DNA from: CAYTUI01 sp964441335
GTDB lineage: Bacteria > Patescibacteriota > Patescibacteriia > UBA1558 > 2-01-FULL-52-15
Length of the DNA: 64,000 nt
Direction: 5' to 3'
Assembly (NCBI GenBank): GCA_964441335.1
Contig: CAYTUI010000001.1
Span: 3,009 to 67,008, forward strand
Shown: in pieces, positions 1 through 8,291 of the stretch
Layout: the number at the start of each line of letters is the position of its first letter
How positions within the stretch are numbered: the stretch's first letter is position 1
The notes under the pieces: model-generated
Database searches by the model: none
The model's input: the letters and a program-made list of their open reading frames with translations, nothing else
What the model was told of the DNA's origin: nothing
Position numbers and translations under genes: made by a program

Positions 1-165
1 CAATCAGCGGCGACTTTTGTTCCGTCCGAGCAAAGTCTGACGATTACGGTCGTCAGGGGCTGCCGAATGGGCATGGGGCTCCTTTCCAGACTGCAGATCG
101 AGCTGCGGTTTGACGTTGAGCAGAACGTTACCCCAAGTATGAACTGCCGGAAGTACCACACATGA
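1..165 (+). CDS. C-terminal end of a GC-rich gene, product unknown (partial)
   Basis: An open frame runs from the window edge to a TGA stop at 163-165 and gives 54 residues. I do not recognise the sequence. It is GC-rich compared with dnaG just downstream and is followed by a strong terminator at 231-270, so it reads like the end of a real transcription unit. Its base composition matches the GC-rich, Shine-Dalgarno-bearing genes found elsewhere in the window. The start lies outside the window, so neither length nor function can be judged. Confidence 0.45.
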   Translation, partial: QSAATFVPSEQSLTITVVRGCRMGMGLLSRLQIELRFDVEQNVTPSMNCRKYHT

Positions 166-230
166 TCAATGGGGAAAGAGGCATTCAGGCCGAATTCCTG
201 CTACGGGGTCTGGCTCGGCCTTAGCAAATT

Positions 231-270
231 GCGCCTTCTGCACTGCTCTATGCGGAAGGCGCTTTTCTTT
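231..270 (+). terminator. Rho-independent terminator
   Basis: GCGCCTTC (231-238) pairs perfectly with GAAGGCGC (255-262) and is followed at once by TTTTCTTT. It would end the transcript of the GC-rich gene upstream and insulate dnaG. Confidence 0.85.
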
Positions 271-305
271 GACTTTAGACCTGTTTCAGATTAAACTAGG
301 CACAT

Positions 306-2096
306 ATGACGCCAATTGAGGAAATAAAATCACGTCTGGATATAGTGGATATTATCGGCGGCTATTTTCCGCTCAAGCAGTCAGGCACCAACTGGAAGGC
401 TAACTGTCCGTTTCATCAGGAAAAAACGCCGTCTTTTATGGTTTCCAAAGATAAGCAGATTTGGCATTGCTTTGGCTGTAATGAAGGTGGTGATGCTATT
501 TCCTTTGTGCAAAAATATGAGGGTTTGGAATTTTCCGAGGCTTTAAAAATGCTGGCTGACAAAGCCGGTGTTATTTTACCCGATTTTAAAACCGGTGATC
601 AGAGTTTTAAAAAAAATATTCTCTGGGAATTAAATGAGCAGGCTCTGAAGTATTGGCAAAATATTTTAAATCAGGAAACCCCGAGCGCTGTTAAGACACG
701 TGATTATTTACATCAAAGAGGTCTAACGCCGGAAACAATTACCCAATGGTCTTTGGGTTTATCTTCAGAAAAATGGGATGGTCTTTATAATTATTTGAAA
801 GAAAAAAAATACCAAGACGAGGATATTAATCAGTCGGGGTTAATAATCAGGAAAGACAGTAAGGTTTTTGATCGTTTCAGACAACGTTTAATGTTTCCGA
901 TTCGTGACGGTCAGGGCAAAGTAGTTGGTTTTACCGCGCGGACTTTGATGGGCTTTGTTTTTGAAGGTGAAGATTTTGGCGGTAAGTATGTCAACACTCC
1001 ACAGACCGCAGTTTATAACAAGAGCGCTATTCTTTATGGTTTGGATTTTGCCAAACAGGAAATTAAACGACATGATTATGTAATTGTTGTGGAAGGCAAT
1101 ATGGATGTCATCATGTCGCAGCAGGCCGGAGTAAAAAATGTGGTAGCTGTATCTGGTACCGCTCTGACCCCAGATCAATTGAGAATAATTAAGAGATATA
1201 CCAATAATATAATTTTATCTTTTGACGCTGACGCGGCCGGCTCGCAGGCGATATACAAAAGTGGAATAATTTCCGCGGCGGACTTTGATATGAATGTTAA
1301 AGCTTTAATTTTGGAAGGCGGTAAAGATCCGGCTGACATAGTTAAGGCAAATTCGGAAGATTGGAAGGCTTTAATTAAAAAAAGTATTCCAATTGTGGAT
1401 TTTTATTATAGTGAAATATTTAAACGAGTTGATATTAACCGCGCTGATCATAAAAAAATTGCGGTTCATAAAATATTGAGCATTTTGGCGATGCTGAAGG
1501 ATAAGGTGGAGCAGGATCATTACATCAGGAAAATTGCCGATGATTTGAATATCTCCTCACAAGTTTTGTGGGAACAGTTGGCCAAGTTAAATCGGCAGAA
1601 TTCTTCGCAGGTTGGTGAGGTAGTGGGAGTAAAGACCAAACTTGCGGACGACAGGGTTGATTTATTGAGTCAGACGATTTTGGCATTGGTTGGTTCATAT
1701 CCAGCCTGTTTGCCGGCTTTAATAGATAAGGTAGAACCGGAGGTCTTTTCTTTGGAGCTCCAAGACCTTTACAAAAAGATAATAATCTATTACACTAAGA
1801 ACCAATCTGACGATTTAAAGGGGCTTGGTACTGCCTTAGATAGTCAACAATTGAATCAGTGGAGCAAAATAGTTCACCAGTCTGAAGAATTTTATAATGA
1901 TTGGGATGAACAACAGCTGGTCAAGGAGTTTGAGCAGTTATCCAAAAGATTGCTCAAGCGCTGGTTGCAAACGCGACTTAAAGCTCTGTCTCAAAGGATT
2001 GAGGCGGCCGAGCAGGCTGGTTTGCAGGAGGATGTTGACAGTTTAACCTTAGAATTTAGCGATTTGAGTAAAAAACTCTCTGAATATTTATCTTAA
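306..2096 (+). CDS. dnaG: DNA primase DnaG
   Basis: Primase that makes RNA primers for replication. The N-terminus carries the CHC2 zinc finger (C34, H37, C55, C58; CPFHQEKTPSF then HCFGC). A central TOPRIM domain shows the VVEGNMD glutamate motif and the acidic SFDADAAG motif. The 596-residue length is normal and leaves a C-terminal helicase-interaction region. There is no clear Shine-Dalgarno before the ATG, which is usual for the AT-rich genes here. Only 3 bases separate the stop from rpoD, so the two are probably co-transcribed, as in the classical macromolecular-synthesis operon, though rpsU is not next to it in the window. Confidence 0.97.
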   Translation: MTPIEEIKSRLDIVDIIGGYFPLKQSGTNWKANCPFHQEKTPSFMVSKDKQIWHCFGCNEGGDAISFVQKYEGLEFSEALKMLADKAGVILPDFKTGDQSFKKNILWELNEQALKYWQNILNQETPSAVKTRDYLHQRGLTPETITQWSLGLSSEKWDGLYNYLKEKKYQDEDINQSGLIIRKDSKVFDRFRQRLMFPIRDGQGKVVGFTARTLMGFVFEGEDFGGKYVNTPQTAVYNKSAILYGLDFAKQEIKRHDYVIVVEGNMDVIMSQQAGVKNVVAVSGTALTPDQLRIIKRYTNNIILSFDADAAGSQAIYKSGIISAADFDMNVKALILEGGKDPADIVKANSEDWKALIKKSIPIVDFYYSEIFKRVDINRADHKKIAVHKILSILAMLKDKVEQDHYIRKIADDLNISSQVLWEQLAKLNRQNSSQVGEVVGVKTKLADDRVDLLSQTILALVGSYPACLPALIDKVEPEVFSLELQDLYKKIIIYYTKNQSDDLKGLGTALDSQQLNQWSKIVHQSEEFYNDWDEQQLVKEFEQLSKRLLKRWLQTRLKALSQRIEAAEQAGLQEDVDSLTLEFSDLSKKLSEYLS

Positions 2097-2099
2097 TCT

Positions 2100-3365
2100 A
2101 TGGTAGGTAAAAAACATAACACCAAGAAAATTTTAAAAAAAGTTGCCAAAAAGAAAATCGCCGTTAAAGCTAAGAAGAGTTTAAAAACTAAGGCGGCTAA
2201 AAAGATTATCACCGGACGCTCGGCAATAAAGAGTCCGGCGAAGATTAAGTTAATGCCGGCCAAGAAGTTGATTTTGGAACAGGAGACTGTTGACTTCTTA
2301 GAAAAGAAAGGAGCTTCCCGCGGTTTTATTACTGAAGATGAGGCTTTGCGGGTTTTTGTTGATTTGGAAAATCACGTTCAAGAGTTTGAAGATTTTTTGG
2401 ACGCTTTGGAAAAGAGCAGTATCCAACTGATTAGTATGGACGGCGGTATTCTGGATTTATCCAGCAAGGAGAAGTCCAATTCTGTTTTGAGTAAATTTGG
2501 TATTGCTGGAGATCAAAAGCGTTCTGATTTAGCTGACATTTCTGCTGACTCCATCCAGATGTATTTACGGGAAATCGGTAAGGTTCATTTGCTGACTTCG
2601 GAAGAGGAGATCTCCTTGGCCAAGCGTAAGGAAAAGGGCGAGCTGGAAGCCAGACGTCGTTTGGTGGAAGCTAATTTGCGATTGGTAGTCAGTATTGCCA
2701 AAAAATTTACCGGCCGATCATTGACATTGTTAGATTTAATTCAAGAGGGTAACATTGGTTTGTTCAGAGCCGTAGATAAATTTGATTACCGCAAGGGTTA
2801 TAAATTTTCCACTTATGCTACTTGGTGGATCAGGCAGGCTGTCACCAGAGCTTTGGCTGATCAGTCCAGAACAATCAGAATCCCCGTCCACATGGTGGAA
2901 ACCATCAATCGTTTTCAGCAGGTTCAAAGACGTTTGATTCAGGATTTGGGACGCGAACCATTGCCCGAAGAAATTGCTTCAGAAATGGGTGAAGATATTG
3001 ATAAAGTCCGACACATTATTAAAATTTCACAGGAGACAGTATCTCTGGAAACTTCGGTCGGAGATGACGGTGATGACGATAGCACCTTAGGAGATTTTAT
3101 TGAGGACATAAAGACCATTACTCCTGATAGAGTCGCCTCCTTGCAGTTATTGAAAAATCATGTTAATGCAATAATCAGTGATTTAAGTCCCAGAGAGCAA
3201 AAGATTTTGGAAATGCGTTTTGGGCTGAAAGACGGTATTGCTCATACTTTGGAAGAAGTCGGTCAGGAGTTTGGTGTTACCAGAGAGCGAATCAGGCAGA
3301 TTGAGGCTAAAGCTTTGGAAAAGATTAAGCATCACCGGAGTATGAGGAAGTTGAAGGATTATTAG
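2100..3365 (+). CDS. rpoD: Primary sigma factor RpoD (sigma-70)
   Basis: Housekeeping sigma factor. Region 1.2 ([13 protein letters not shown]), region 2 with the -10 recognition helix ([16 protein letters not shown]), region 3 and region 4 with its helix-turn-helix ([18 protein letters not shown]) are all present in order. At 421 residues it is shorter than many RpoD proteins. The first 60 residues are extremely rich in lysine and alanine ([14 protein letters not shown]), resembling a histone-H1-type tail, and there is no obvious acidic region between 1.2 and 2. It starts 4 bases after the dnaG stop. The many TTGACA/TATAAT-like promoters in this window fit a normal sigma-70 specificity. Confidence 0.97.
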   Translation: MVGKKHNTKKILKKVAKKKIAVKAKKSLKTKAAKKIITGRSAIKSPAKIKLMPAKKLILEQETVDFLEKKGASRGFITEDEALRVFVDLENHVQEFEDFLDALEKSSIQLISMDGGILDLSSKEKSNSVLSKFGIAGDQKRSDLADISADSIQMYLREIGKVHLLTSEEEISLAKRKEKGELEARRRLVEANLRLVVSIAKKFTGRSLTLLDLIQEGNIGLFRAVDKFDYRKGYKFSTYATWWIRQAVTRALADQSRTIRIPVHMVETINRFQQVQRRLIQDLGREPLPEEIASEMGEDIDKVRHIIKISQETVSLETSVGDDGDDDSTLGDFIEDIKTITPDRVASLQLLKNHVNAIISDLSPREQKILEMRFGLKDGIAHTLEEVGQEFGVTRERIRQIEAKALEKIKHHRSMRKLKDY

Positions 3366-3500
3366 GTTAGTGAGTAGTTTGTAGTGAGTAGTGAGTAGTT
3401 TGCCCCGCCATTTCTTTATAATTATATGGTTAGCGGGATAGGAGTAGTTAGTAGTTTAGGGTTTAGAGTTTAGGATTTATAATTTGCAGGCGTTAGCCTG
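3366..3500. repeat. Low-complexity GTAGT/GAGTAG tract
   Basis: The gap after rpoD consists largely of degenerate short repeats (TAGTGAGTAGT, GTTTAGGGTTTAGAGTT). No gene or terminator is evident. Similar tracts occur near 10466 and 50520. Confidence 0.6.
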
Positions 3501-3506
3501 CTACGT

Positions 3507-3583
3507 CGCGGGGTAGAGCAGTCAGGCAGCTCGCCAGGCCCATAACCTGGAGGTCGCCGGTTCAAATCCGGCCCCCGCTACCA
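3507..3583 (+). tRNA. tRNA-fMet (CAT), initiator
   Basis: A full cloverleaf with encoded CCA. The CAT anticodon sits in loop CCCATAA with a GC-rich anticodon stem. The first base pair is mismatched (C1 against U72), the hallmark of bacterial initiator tRNA, and the start CGCGGGGTAGAGCAG is typical of fMet genes. A palindrome begins inside the CCA end. Confidence 0.93.
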
Positions 3584-3670
3584 CGCCATTCGCGAATGGC
3601 GTGGGCTACCCACATCGTTCCCGAACGACATGGGCTACCCATCACGCCATTCACGAATGGCGTGAGTCCC
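3581..3670. repeat. Palindrome array abutting tRNA-fMet
   Basis: A perfect 24-base palindrome (3581-3604) begins with the tRNA's own CCA; its half is CCACGCCATTCG. It is followed by GGGCTACCCA, a weaker palindrome around GTTCCCGAAC, another GGGCTACCCA, and a near-perfect copy of the first palindrome (3643-3664). The linker GCTACC echoes the tRNA 3' end. The remainder of the gap up to 3763 shows no gene. Confidence 0.8.
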
Positions 3671-3763
3671 CCACTTTATTATGGTGTCCACAATTTTACG
3701 CGCAGCTCGAGAACGATATAGTTTATTAAATAATTATCACAATAAACAGGGAAACCTGTTTTT

Positions 3764-4030
3764 ATGTTTTATTTTTATATTATACAAAGTCAAAAAGACA
3801 AAAATTGGTTCTATAAGGGTCAAACCGGCGATTTGCGAAATAGAATGCGGCGCCATCATAGTGGGATGGTTAAATCAACCGCTAAATATTTGCCAGTTAG
3901 ATTGGTTTATTATGAGGCTTATATAACTAGGAGAGCCGCTAAACAAAGAGAATGGAGTGTAAAATATCATGGATCGGTTTCTGTCCCGTTACTTAAAAGA
4001 ATAAAGAGAAGCCTTGAAGATAAGGACTAG
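3764..4030 (+). CDS. GIY-YIG domain endonuclease-like protein
   Basis: An 88-residue single-domain protein of the small GIY-YIG (UPF0213/YhbQ-like) type. It shows FYFYIIQSQ, then FYKGQT in place of the YIG element, the conserved arginine region LRNRMRRHHSG, and the downstream glutamate in RREWSVK-like context (AAKQREWSV). Proteins of this family are common single genes in bacteria with reduced genomes; their substrate is mostly unknown. It lies between two tRNA-Met genes and their palindromes, so a link with repeat turnover is possible but unproven. Confidence 0.88.
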   Translation: MFYFYIIQSQKDKNWFYKGQTGDLRNRMRRHHSGMVKSTAKYLPVRLVYYEAYITRRAAKQREWSVKYHGSVSVPLLKRIKRSLEDKD

Positions 4031-4072
4031 GACTTGAAAAAATGCCTATTTAAGGTATGCTTTCTATGTTTT

Positions 4073-4149
4073 GGCGGGGTAGCTCAGTTGGTTAGAGCGC
4101 AGGACTCATAAGCCTGAGGTCGTGGGTTCGATTCCCACCCCCGCTACCA
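4073..4149 (+). tRNA. tRNA-Met (CAT), elongator
   Basis: Complete cloverleaf with encoded CCA. The D arm is GCTC...GAGC, the anticodon loop is CTCATAA (CAT), and the T arm is GTGGG-TTCGATT-CCCAC. The first pair is G1-U72. A CAT anticodon can also be tRNA-Ile2 (lysidine-modified), which cannot be excluded from sequence alone. The base pair below the anticodon loop (A31/G39) is not canonical. Confidence 0.88.
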
Positions 4150-4264
4150 CGTCGCTCGCGAGCGACGTGGGCTACCCACATCGTTCCCGAGCGACGTGGG
4201 CTACCCACATCGTTCCCGAGCGACGTGGGCTACCCACATCATTGCGAATGGCGTGAGCCACCCA
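4147..4264. repeat. Palindrome plus 29-bp tandem hairpin repeats after tRNA-Met
   Basis: A perfect 24-base palindrome (4147-4170, half CCACGTCGCTCG) starts in the tRNA's CCA. Hairpin units with the shared segment GAGCGACGTGGGCTACCCA then recur every 29 bases (starts at 4160, 4189 and 4218), ending in a diverged copy near 4241-4264. Units are contiguous, with no unique spacers. Confidence 0.85.
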
Positions 4265-4297
4265 TAATGATTATAAATTAAATAAAGTATAACAGAT

Positions 4298-4318
4298 GCC
4301 CGTAAGGGCTGTTTTTTT
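4298..4318 (+). terminator. Short intrinsic terminator
   Basis: GCCC-GTAA-GGGC followed by TGTTTTTTTAT. The stem is short, but the T tract is strong. It would end transcription from the tRNA-Met region before the lipoprotein gene. Confidence 0.6.
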
Positions 4319-4343
4319 ATTTCTGAACATGTATACTTGGCTA

Positions 4344-4910
4344 ATGAAGAACTTTAAACAAATTTTCTTAGCAATACTTGTGCTAATTATTGCTAATGGC
4401 TGCAGTTTATTTATCAATAAATCCAATGTTCCGGTTAAACCGATCATGCCGGTTAATTCGCCGACTAACTCTAAAATATTAGACTTGAGTAACCAGGGTT
4501 TAACATCTATTAAGGCTGAACAGTTTAATGATGCTAATGTTACTGAGCTAGATGTTTCTAATAATAATCTGATAGGGTCGCTGCCGGCGGAGGTCAGACG
4601 TCTCCCGGCGCTACAAATAATTAATGCTTCACACAATAATTTTACCGGTATACCGGCGGAAATAGGTCAACTTAAAAATTTAATAAGTTTGGATTACAGT
4701 TACAATAATTTGGACACCATGCCGGATGAATTACAAAATCTTGTGGGCTTGAAGTATTTGTCGCTGGCCAATAATGACTACCAAGAAGTGCCGTTTGAGA
4801 TAGCCAGTTTGAAAAATTTAAAGGTCTTGGATTTGGACGCTAATCCGATTCCGTCAGATCAGATTGATAAATTGCGTCAGGCTTTGCCCCAGACTGATAT
4901 AAAATTTTAG
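4344..4910 (+). CDS. Leucine-rich-repeat lipoprotein
   Basis: A 188-residue exported protein when started at the ATG that opens MKNFKQIFLAIL, which gives a proper signal peptide; the upstream in-frame ATG would place 16 residues before it and overlaps the terminator. The hydrophobic segment ends in a lipobox-like IANGC, so it is probably a lipoprotein. About five leucine-rich repeats follow (for example ITELDVSNNN-type, LQIINASHNNFTG, LISLDYSYNNL, LKYLSLANND, LKVLDLDANPI). Such repeats mediate protein binding at the cell surface. The partner is unknown. Confidence 0.85.
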   Translation: MKNFKQIFLAILVLIIANGCSLFINKSNVPVKPIMPVNSPTNSKILDLSNQGLTSIKAEQFNDANVTELDVSNNNLIGSLPAEVRRLPALQIINASHNNFTGIPAEIGQLKNLISLDYSYNNLDTMPDELQNLVGLKYLSLANNDYQEVPFEIASLKNLKVLDLDANPIPSDQIDKLRQALPQTDIKF

Positions 4911-4921
4911 GTATAAATTAC

Positions 4922-4960
4922 AACACCCCCGTCCAGTCAGATGACAGACGGGGGTGTTTT
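4922..4960. terminator. Bidirectional terminator
   Basis: AACACCCCCGTC (4922-4933) pairs with GACGGGGGTGTT (4947-4958). It is followed by TTGG on the plus strand and preceded by A-rich sequence, so it can serve both the LRR gene and the convergent minus-strand gene. Confidence 0.8.
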
Positions 4961-4963
4961 GGT

Positions 4964-5665
4964 TCAGACCTCGGTGAAACAGGCATCGGCCAGTGTTAGG
5001 CCGGTTCGTTGCAGTTCCGGCGCCAGGAAATCCTGCAATAGCTGTTTGAATCGCGCTTGTTGCTCGGGATCCAAGGGATTGAAGAAGGCCGCCAGTTCAT
5101 GTCTGCGCTTCTCGTTGAAGTCATAGAGCATACTGGTTAACCACGTTTCCATCGCGCGGCTGTAGCTGTAAGACAGTTGACCAGGCTTTCTGAAGTTCAA
5201 TGCTTTCCACATAGTAATCAGCCCCTCAGGGGTGGAGCAGTTAACCTGAACCCAGTATTTGATATCCCTGACGCCAGGATTGCTGGTGATTGGTCGCACA
5301 TTCATCCAGACTAAGGACTCATTTTCCTTAGGCTCGATGTTGATGATGTCAGCACCATTGAGACGCTGATCCCAGCGCCAGAGACGCAGATTAGTTGCTG
5401 ACTGCAAGACCAGCTTGGCATCTTGACTGTCGGGTTTGATGAAGGCAGCACGATTAGGACCGACGCTGGTCACCATAACCCAGTGAGTGAGCGGCCAGAT
5501 AAGCAGCCATGCCAGGCATGACAGAAATATTGCCATTGGCAAAGCTTCGGGGTCGCTCCTATTGGTGTAGGGATCGGCCAGGACGAGCAGATAAGTGGCA
5601 GTCAGAGCCAAGCCGTAGCCGATGACACCGGTCACGAAGAATTTGTTGAACTGGACGCGTTTCAT
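4964..5665 (-). CDS. Membrane-anchored protein of unknown function (GC-rich)
   Basis: About 233 residues. Two hydrophobic segments near the N-terminus (GVIGYGLALTATYLLVL and AIFLSCLAWLLIWPL) anchor a soluble C-terminal domain that ends in a charged helical region (RRHELAAFF, QARFKQLLQDFL). I do not recognise the family. The start is the ATG at 5665, which follows a GAGGAGGT ribosome binding site at good spacing; a TTG six bases upstream is less likely. The gene is visibly GC-richer than its neighbours and is one of the isolated members of the GC-rich, Shine-Dalgarno-bearing class. Confidence 0.75.
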   Translation of the reverse strand: MKRVQFNKFFVTGVIGYGLALTATYLLVLADPYTNRSDPEALPMAIFLSCLAWLLIWPLTHWVMVTSVGPNRAAFIKPDSQDAKLVLQSATNLRLWRWDQRLNGADIINIEPKENESLVWMNVRPITSNPGVRDIKYWVQVNCSTPEGLITMWKALNFRKPGQLSYSYSRAMETWLTSMLYDFNEKRRHELAAFFNPLDPEQQARFKQLLQDFLAPELQRTGLTLADACFTEV

Positions 5666-5739
5666 GGTCAAACCTCCTCGGTGGTTGTGTAGAGAACAAA
5701 GATCAAAGTAGCTTAGGCCGAGCGGCTTTTTTTGTCAAG

Positions 5740-6108
5740 TTACTGACGGTTTGTTTTATAAATAAAATTCTCGTCCAGATACTCTTTGAGGATAGTTCGT
5801 TGGCAGTGCTGTGACTGCTTGGCATGGCCGACTAAAGTTATATTTTCATTTTCGGCCGCTTGGGCAATTTGCTCCAGAATATTTTGAATTCGCGGTTTTT
5901 TAAGTCTTTCTAAATACTGTTGCCGGAAATAATCCCAGTCAAATTTCTGACCGTGCCAATTTTTTATTAACTCCAACTCACTGCCGAGTTCCGGAAACCA
6001 CATGTCAACAATATTACGCTCGGCAAATTTTGGCCAAAAACAGCTGACTAGAATTCTCTTGCCGTCAGTCGGTTCAATAGGGTCGTGAACTGATTTAGTT
6101 TTTATCAT
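5740..6108 (-). CDS. DUF488 family protein
   Basis: A 122-residue protein with the family's typical landmarks: KTKSVHDP at the start, the DGKRILVSCFWP segment, the WFPELG and LIKNWHG motifs, and ITLVGHAKQSQHCQR near the C-terminus, which contains the conserved cysteine-bearing loop. DUF488 proteins have no settled function. The AT-rich gene has no Shine-Dalgarno. It stands alone between a GC-rich gene and a low-complexity tract. Confidence 0.85.
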   Translation of the reverse strand: MIKTKSVHDPIEPTDGKRILVSCFWPKFAERNIVDMWFPELGSELELIKNWHGQKFDWDYFRQQYLERLKKPRIQNILEQIAQAAENENITLVGHAKQSQHCQRTILKEYLDENFIYKTNRQ

Positions 6109-6382
6109 GGATTAGAAGATAGGGAATAGTAGATAGAAGATGGGGAATAGGAGATGGAAGGTAGGGGATGGAAGATAGAAGATTGGGGTTGCCCCTCGTT
6201 CTTAAGTTCTTTGGTTCTTTCGTTCTGTGTTCTTCGGTTCTTTTGTTTTTACGTTCTTTAGTTTTTAGATTATAGGTATTAGGTTCCCTCGTTCTTACGT
6301 TCTTAAGTTATTTTGTTCTTCGGTTCTTCAGTTCTTAAGTTCTTTAGTCCCTCCGTTCTTCCGTTCTTTCGTTCTTCGTTCT
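6109..6382. repeat. Degenerate octamer tracts (GAAGATAG)n and (GTTCTTNN)n
   Basis: A purine-rich tract of variants of GAAGATAGGGAATAG (6109-6185) is followed by some 25 imperfect copies of GTTCTTNN, for example GTTCTTAAGTTCTTTG and GTTCTTCGGTTCTTCA, up to the end of the phosphotransferase gene. The period is close to 8 bases with the last two bases free. The next gene's C-terminal codons run into the tract. Nothing else is seen here. Confidence 0.8.
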
Positions 6383-6973
6383 TCAGTTTCCCCGTCCCTC
6401 TGGTAACAAATGCTTTGTAATACTGGCAACTGATAGAATTAAAGCCAGGTAGAAAATATAGAGCACTATTGTATTGTTAAACGTATTAGCGGGCATTATC
6501 AGCAACCACAGAACGCCTAAGGTTTGGAAGGCCATTTTATATTTACCGAATTTATTGGCACCCAAACTCCGGCGCTGACCGATTTTTTCAAAAAAAGGTT
6601 TAAGTAAAAATACCAAACAAACTAATAGTATCTCCAGACCGATGGTCGACCAGACTAACCAGAGTGGTAGAATTTTAATACCCAAGAAATAAAAAATCGG
6701 CAACACCATTACCTTGTCTGCAAAAGGGTCTAAAAGTTTGCCGTTGATAGTCGTTTGACCTCTAAGCCTAGCCAATGGTCCGTCAAGGTAATCTAGGGCG
6801 GCCATGATGAGGAATAATAAAATTGTGGTGAGATGAGCAGCGTAGATAACCGAAAATAACAAAGGGATGGTCATTACCAATCTAAGAACTGTCAGGTGCA
6901 TCGGATGAACTCTGGTCGGAAAAGTAGAAACAATTTTTAAGGCCAGATTTTCTTTAAATTCAAAAAATGTCAT
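6383..6973 (-). CDS. pgsA: CDP-alcohol phosphatidyltransferase (PgsA-like)
   Basis: A 196-residue integral membrane enzyme that transfers a CDP-linked diacyl group to an alcohol, most likely glycerol-3-phosphate. The complete catalytic signature is present: DYLDGPLAR, then a G eight residues on, then D and D (KLLDPFADK). Several hydrophobic helices follow. The start overlaps the stop of the upstream PgpA gene by four bases, so the two are translationally coupled and would carry out consecutive steps of phosphatidylglycerol synthesis. The exact alcohol acceptor cannot be read from the sequence. Confidence 0.88.
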   Translation of the reverse strand: MTFFEFKENLALKIVSTFPTRVHPMHLTVLRLVMTIPLLFSVIYAAHLTTILLFLIMAALDYLDGPLARLRGQTTINGKLLDPFADKVMVLPIFYFLGIKILPLWLVWSTIGLEILLVCLVFLLKPFFEKIGQRRSLGANKFGKYKMAFQTLGVLWLLIMPANTFNNTIVLYIFYLALILSVASITKHLLPEGRGN

Positions 6974-7416
6974 AAAAATTTTTCAACCACCAAAGCGATA
7001 ATTGTGGCGTAAATCCCGGCTAGAATGTCGTCGGCCATGATGCCAAATGTTTTGGGTAATGATTGCAGATAATTGATACCAACCCATTTAGTAATATCAA
7101 ATAGTCTAAAAGCAATGAGACCCACCGCATATAACCAAATGTTTTGGGGTAGGAAAGTAACAACCAGTAGAGCACCGACGATTTCATCGGAGACGATAAA
7201 GTGAGGGTCTTGATAATTGTACTTGCTTCTGAACAGCTCGGTTGCTGGCCATAGTATTAACAAACTAACAATGAAAATTAACGCTCGCCAGGTAATGTCC
7301 AAAGGACTGACAAATAAATAGGCCAAAATGAAAATTATTAGGCTGGTAATCGTGCCGGAAGCGGCCAGATAGCCCAAACCGAAAAAGGTGCTTAATAGTT
7401 TGCTAATTTTTAACAT
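6970..7416 (-). CDS. pgpA: Phosphatidylglycerophosphatase A family protein
   Basis: A 148-residue membrane protein with the PgpA signatures: GLGYLAASGT near the N-terminus, the acidic SDEIVGALL motif, and GIMADDILAGIYA near the C-terminus. It would remove phosphate from phosphatidylglycerophosphate. It overlaps both neighbours (14 bases with the kinase gene, 4 with the phosphotransferase gene), which places it firmly inside one operon. Confidence 0.88.
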   Translation of the reverse strand: MLKISKLLSTFFGLGYLAASGTITSLIIFILAYLFVSPLDITWRALIFIVSLLILWPATELFRSKYNYQDPHFIVSDEIVGALLVVTFLPQNIWLYAVGLIAFRLFDITKWVGINYLQSLPKTFGIMADDILAGIYATIIALVVEKFL

Positions 7417-8290
7417 GGCGGTTGGTGATTATTGGTAAAGCTTGTTTAATGATCTCTATATTGAGTGATTTCTGATTGTCTTCTAAATAATCTCCGTCAA
7501 CTTGAACCTTATCGTCGGTTTCCAGACGGATGACGAAATGCCTACCTTCTATGATAGATAAATGACGAGGTGGGCTATCATGAAAATAATAATAGTAGGT
7601 AGCTTCAATAAAGCTGAAAAAATTTTTATTGGTGGCCACGGTTAATTCAAATTTTCCGTCCTGCAAATCGCTGTTACGCTTTGGCTCAAAGCCAAAAAGT
7701 CTGGAGGTGTTGACGACAAATAGACTGTTGCCCTGTCGCTGATAATCCTGACCGTCCACAGTAAAACTAAAATTATATTGGGGCATTCTGGTTTTCCAAA
7801 GGAAACTCATTAAATAAGCCATAAAACCGAAAGATCTTTTTAGTTTTTGTTCGGCAGCCACAACTCTTTCCGATAAATAACCGATTGCAAAAGCCTCTAA
7901 GAAGTAATCTCTTTTGTTGATTAAGCCCACATCAATGTATTCTATGTTGCCCTCGTTAATAACCTCAAGAGCCTGATGGAGTGATCGGGGAATATAAAGA
8001 CTTTGGGCCAGCACGTTTGCCGAGCCGGTAGGTAGTATTCCGATGGGGATATTAAGCTTATTTTTTAGTATGAATTCTGCTACCCGGCGAATAGTTCCGT
8101 CGCCACCGGCGATAATAATAAGGTCGTATTTATAATCTTTGGCTAAAGGTTTGACGTTCAGAAAATTTTCAAAGTTTTTAAAATACAGCTGGTATTTGGA
8201 TCGTTTAAGATTCTTTTTGATGGTTGGCAAAAGTCTGGAGCGGCGTCTGCGCCCGGCGGCTAAATTATAAATGACTAAAACTTTTTTCAT
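7403..8290 (-). CDS. Diacylglycerol kinase family protein (YegS/DgkB-like)
   Basis: A 295-residue soluble lipid kinase. The nucleotide-binding GGDGTIRRVAEF motif and the downstream GILPTGSANVLAQSL segment are diagnostic of the DAGK catalytic domain. The C-terminal half has the family's beta-rich domain ending in KVQVDGDYLE. It probably phosphorylates diacylglycerol or a related lipid, which would feed recycled lipid back into phospholipid synthesis. It sits one base after the CarS-like gene and overlaps pgpA. Confidence 0.9.
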   Translation of the reverse strand: MKKVLVIYNLAAGRRRRSRLLPTIKKNLKRSKYQLYFKNFENFLNVKPLAKDYKYDLIIIAGGDGTIRRVAEFILKNKLNIPIGILPTGSANVLAQSLYIPRSLHQALEVINEGNIEYIDVGLINKRDYFLEAFAIGYLSERVVAAEQKLKRSFGFMAYLMSFLWKTRMPQYNFSFTVDGQDYQRQGNSLFVVNTSRLFGFEPKRNSDLQDGKFELTVATNKNFFSFIEATYYYYFHDSPPRHLSIIEGRHFVIRLETDDKVQVDGDYLEDNQKSLNIEIIKQALPIITNRHVKN

Positions 8291-8291
8291 A

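Noticed and set aside
4160..4246. CRISPR array
   Set aside because: The units are contiguous with a 29-base period and no unique spacers, and no cas gene is in the window.
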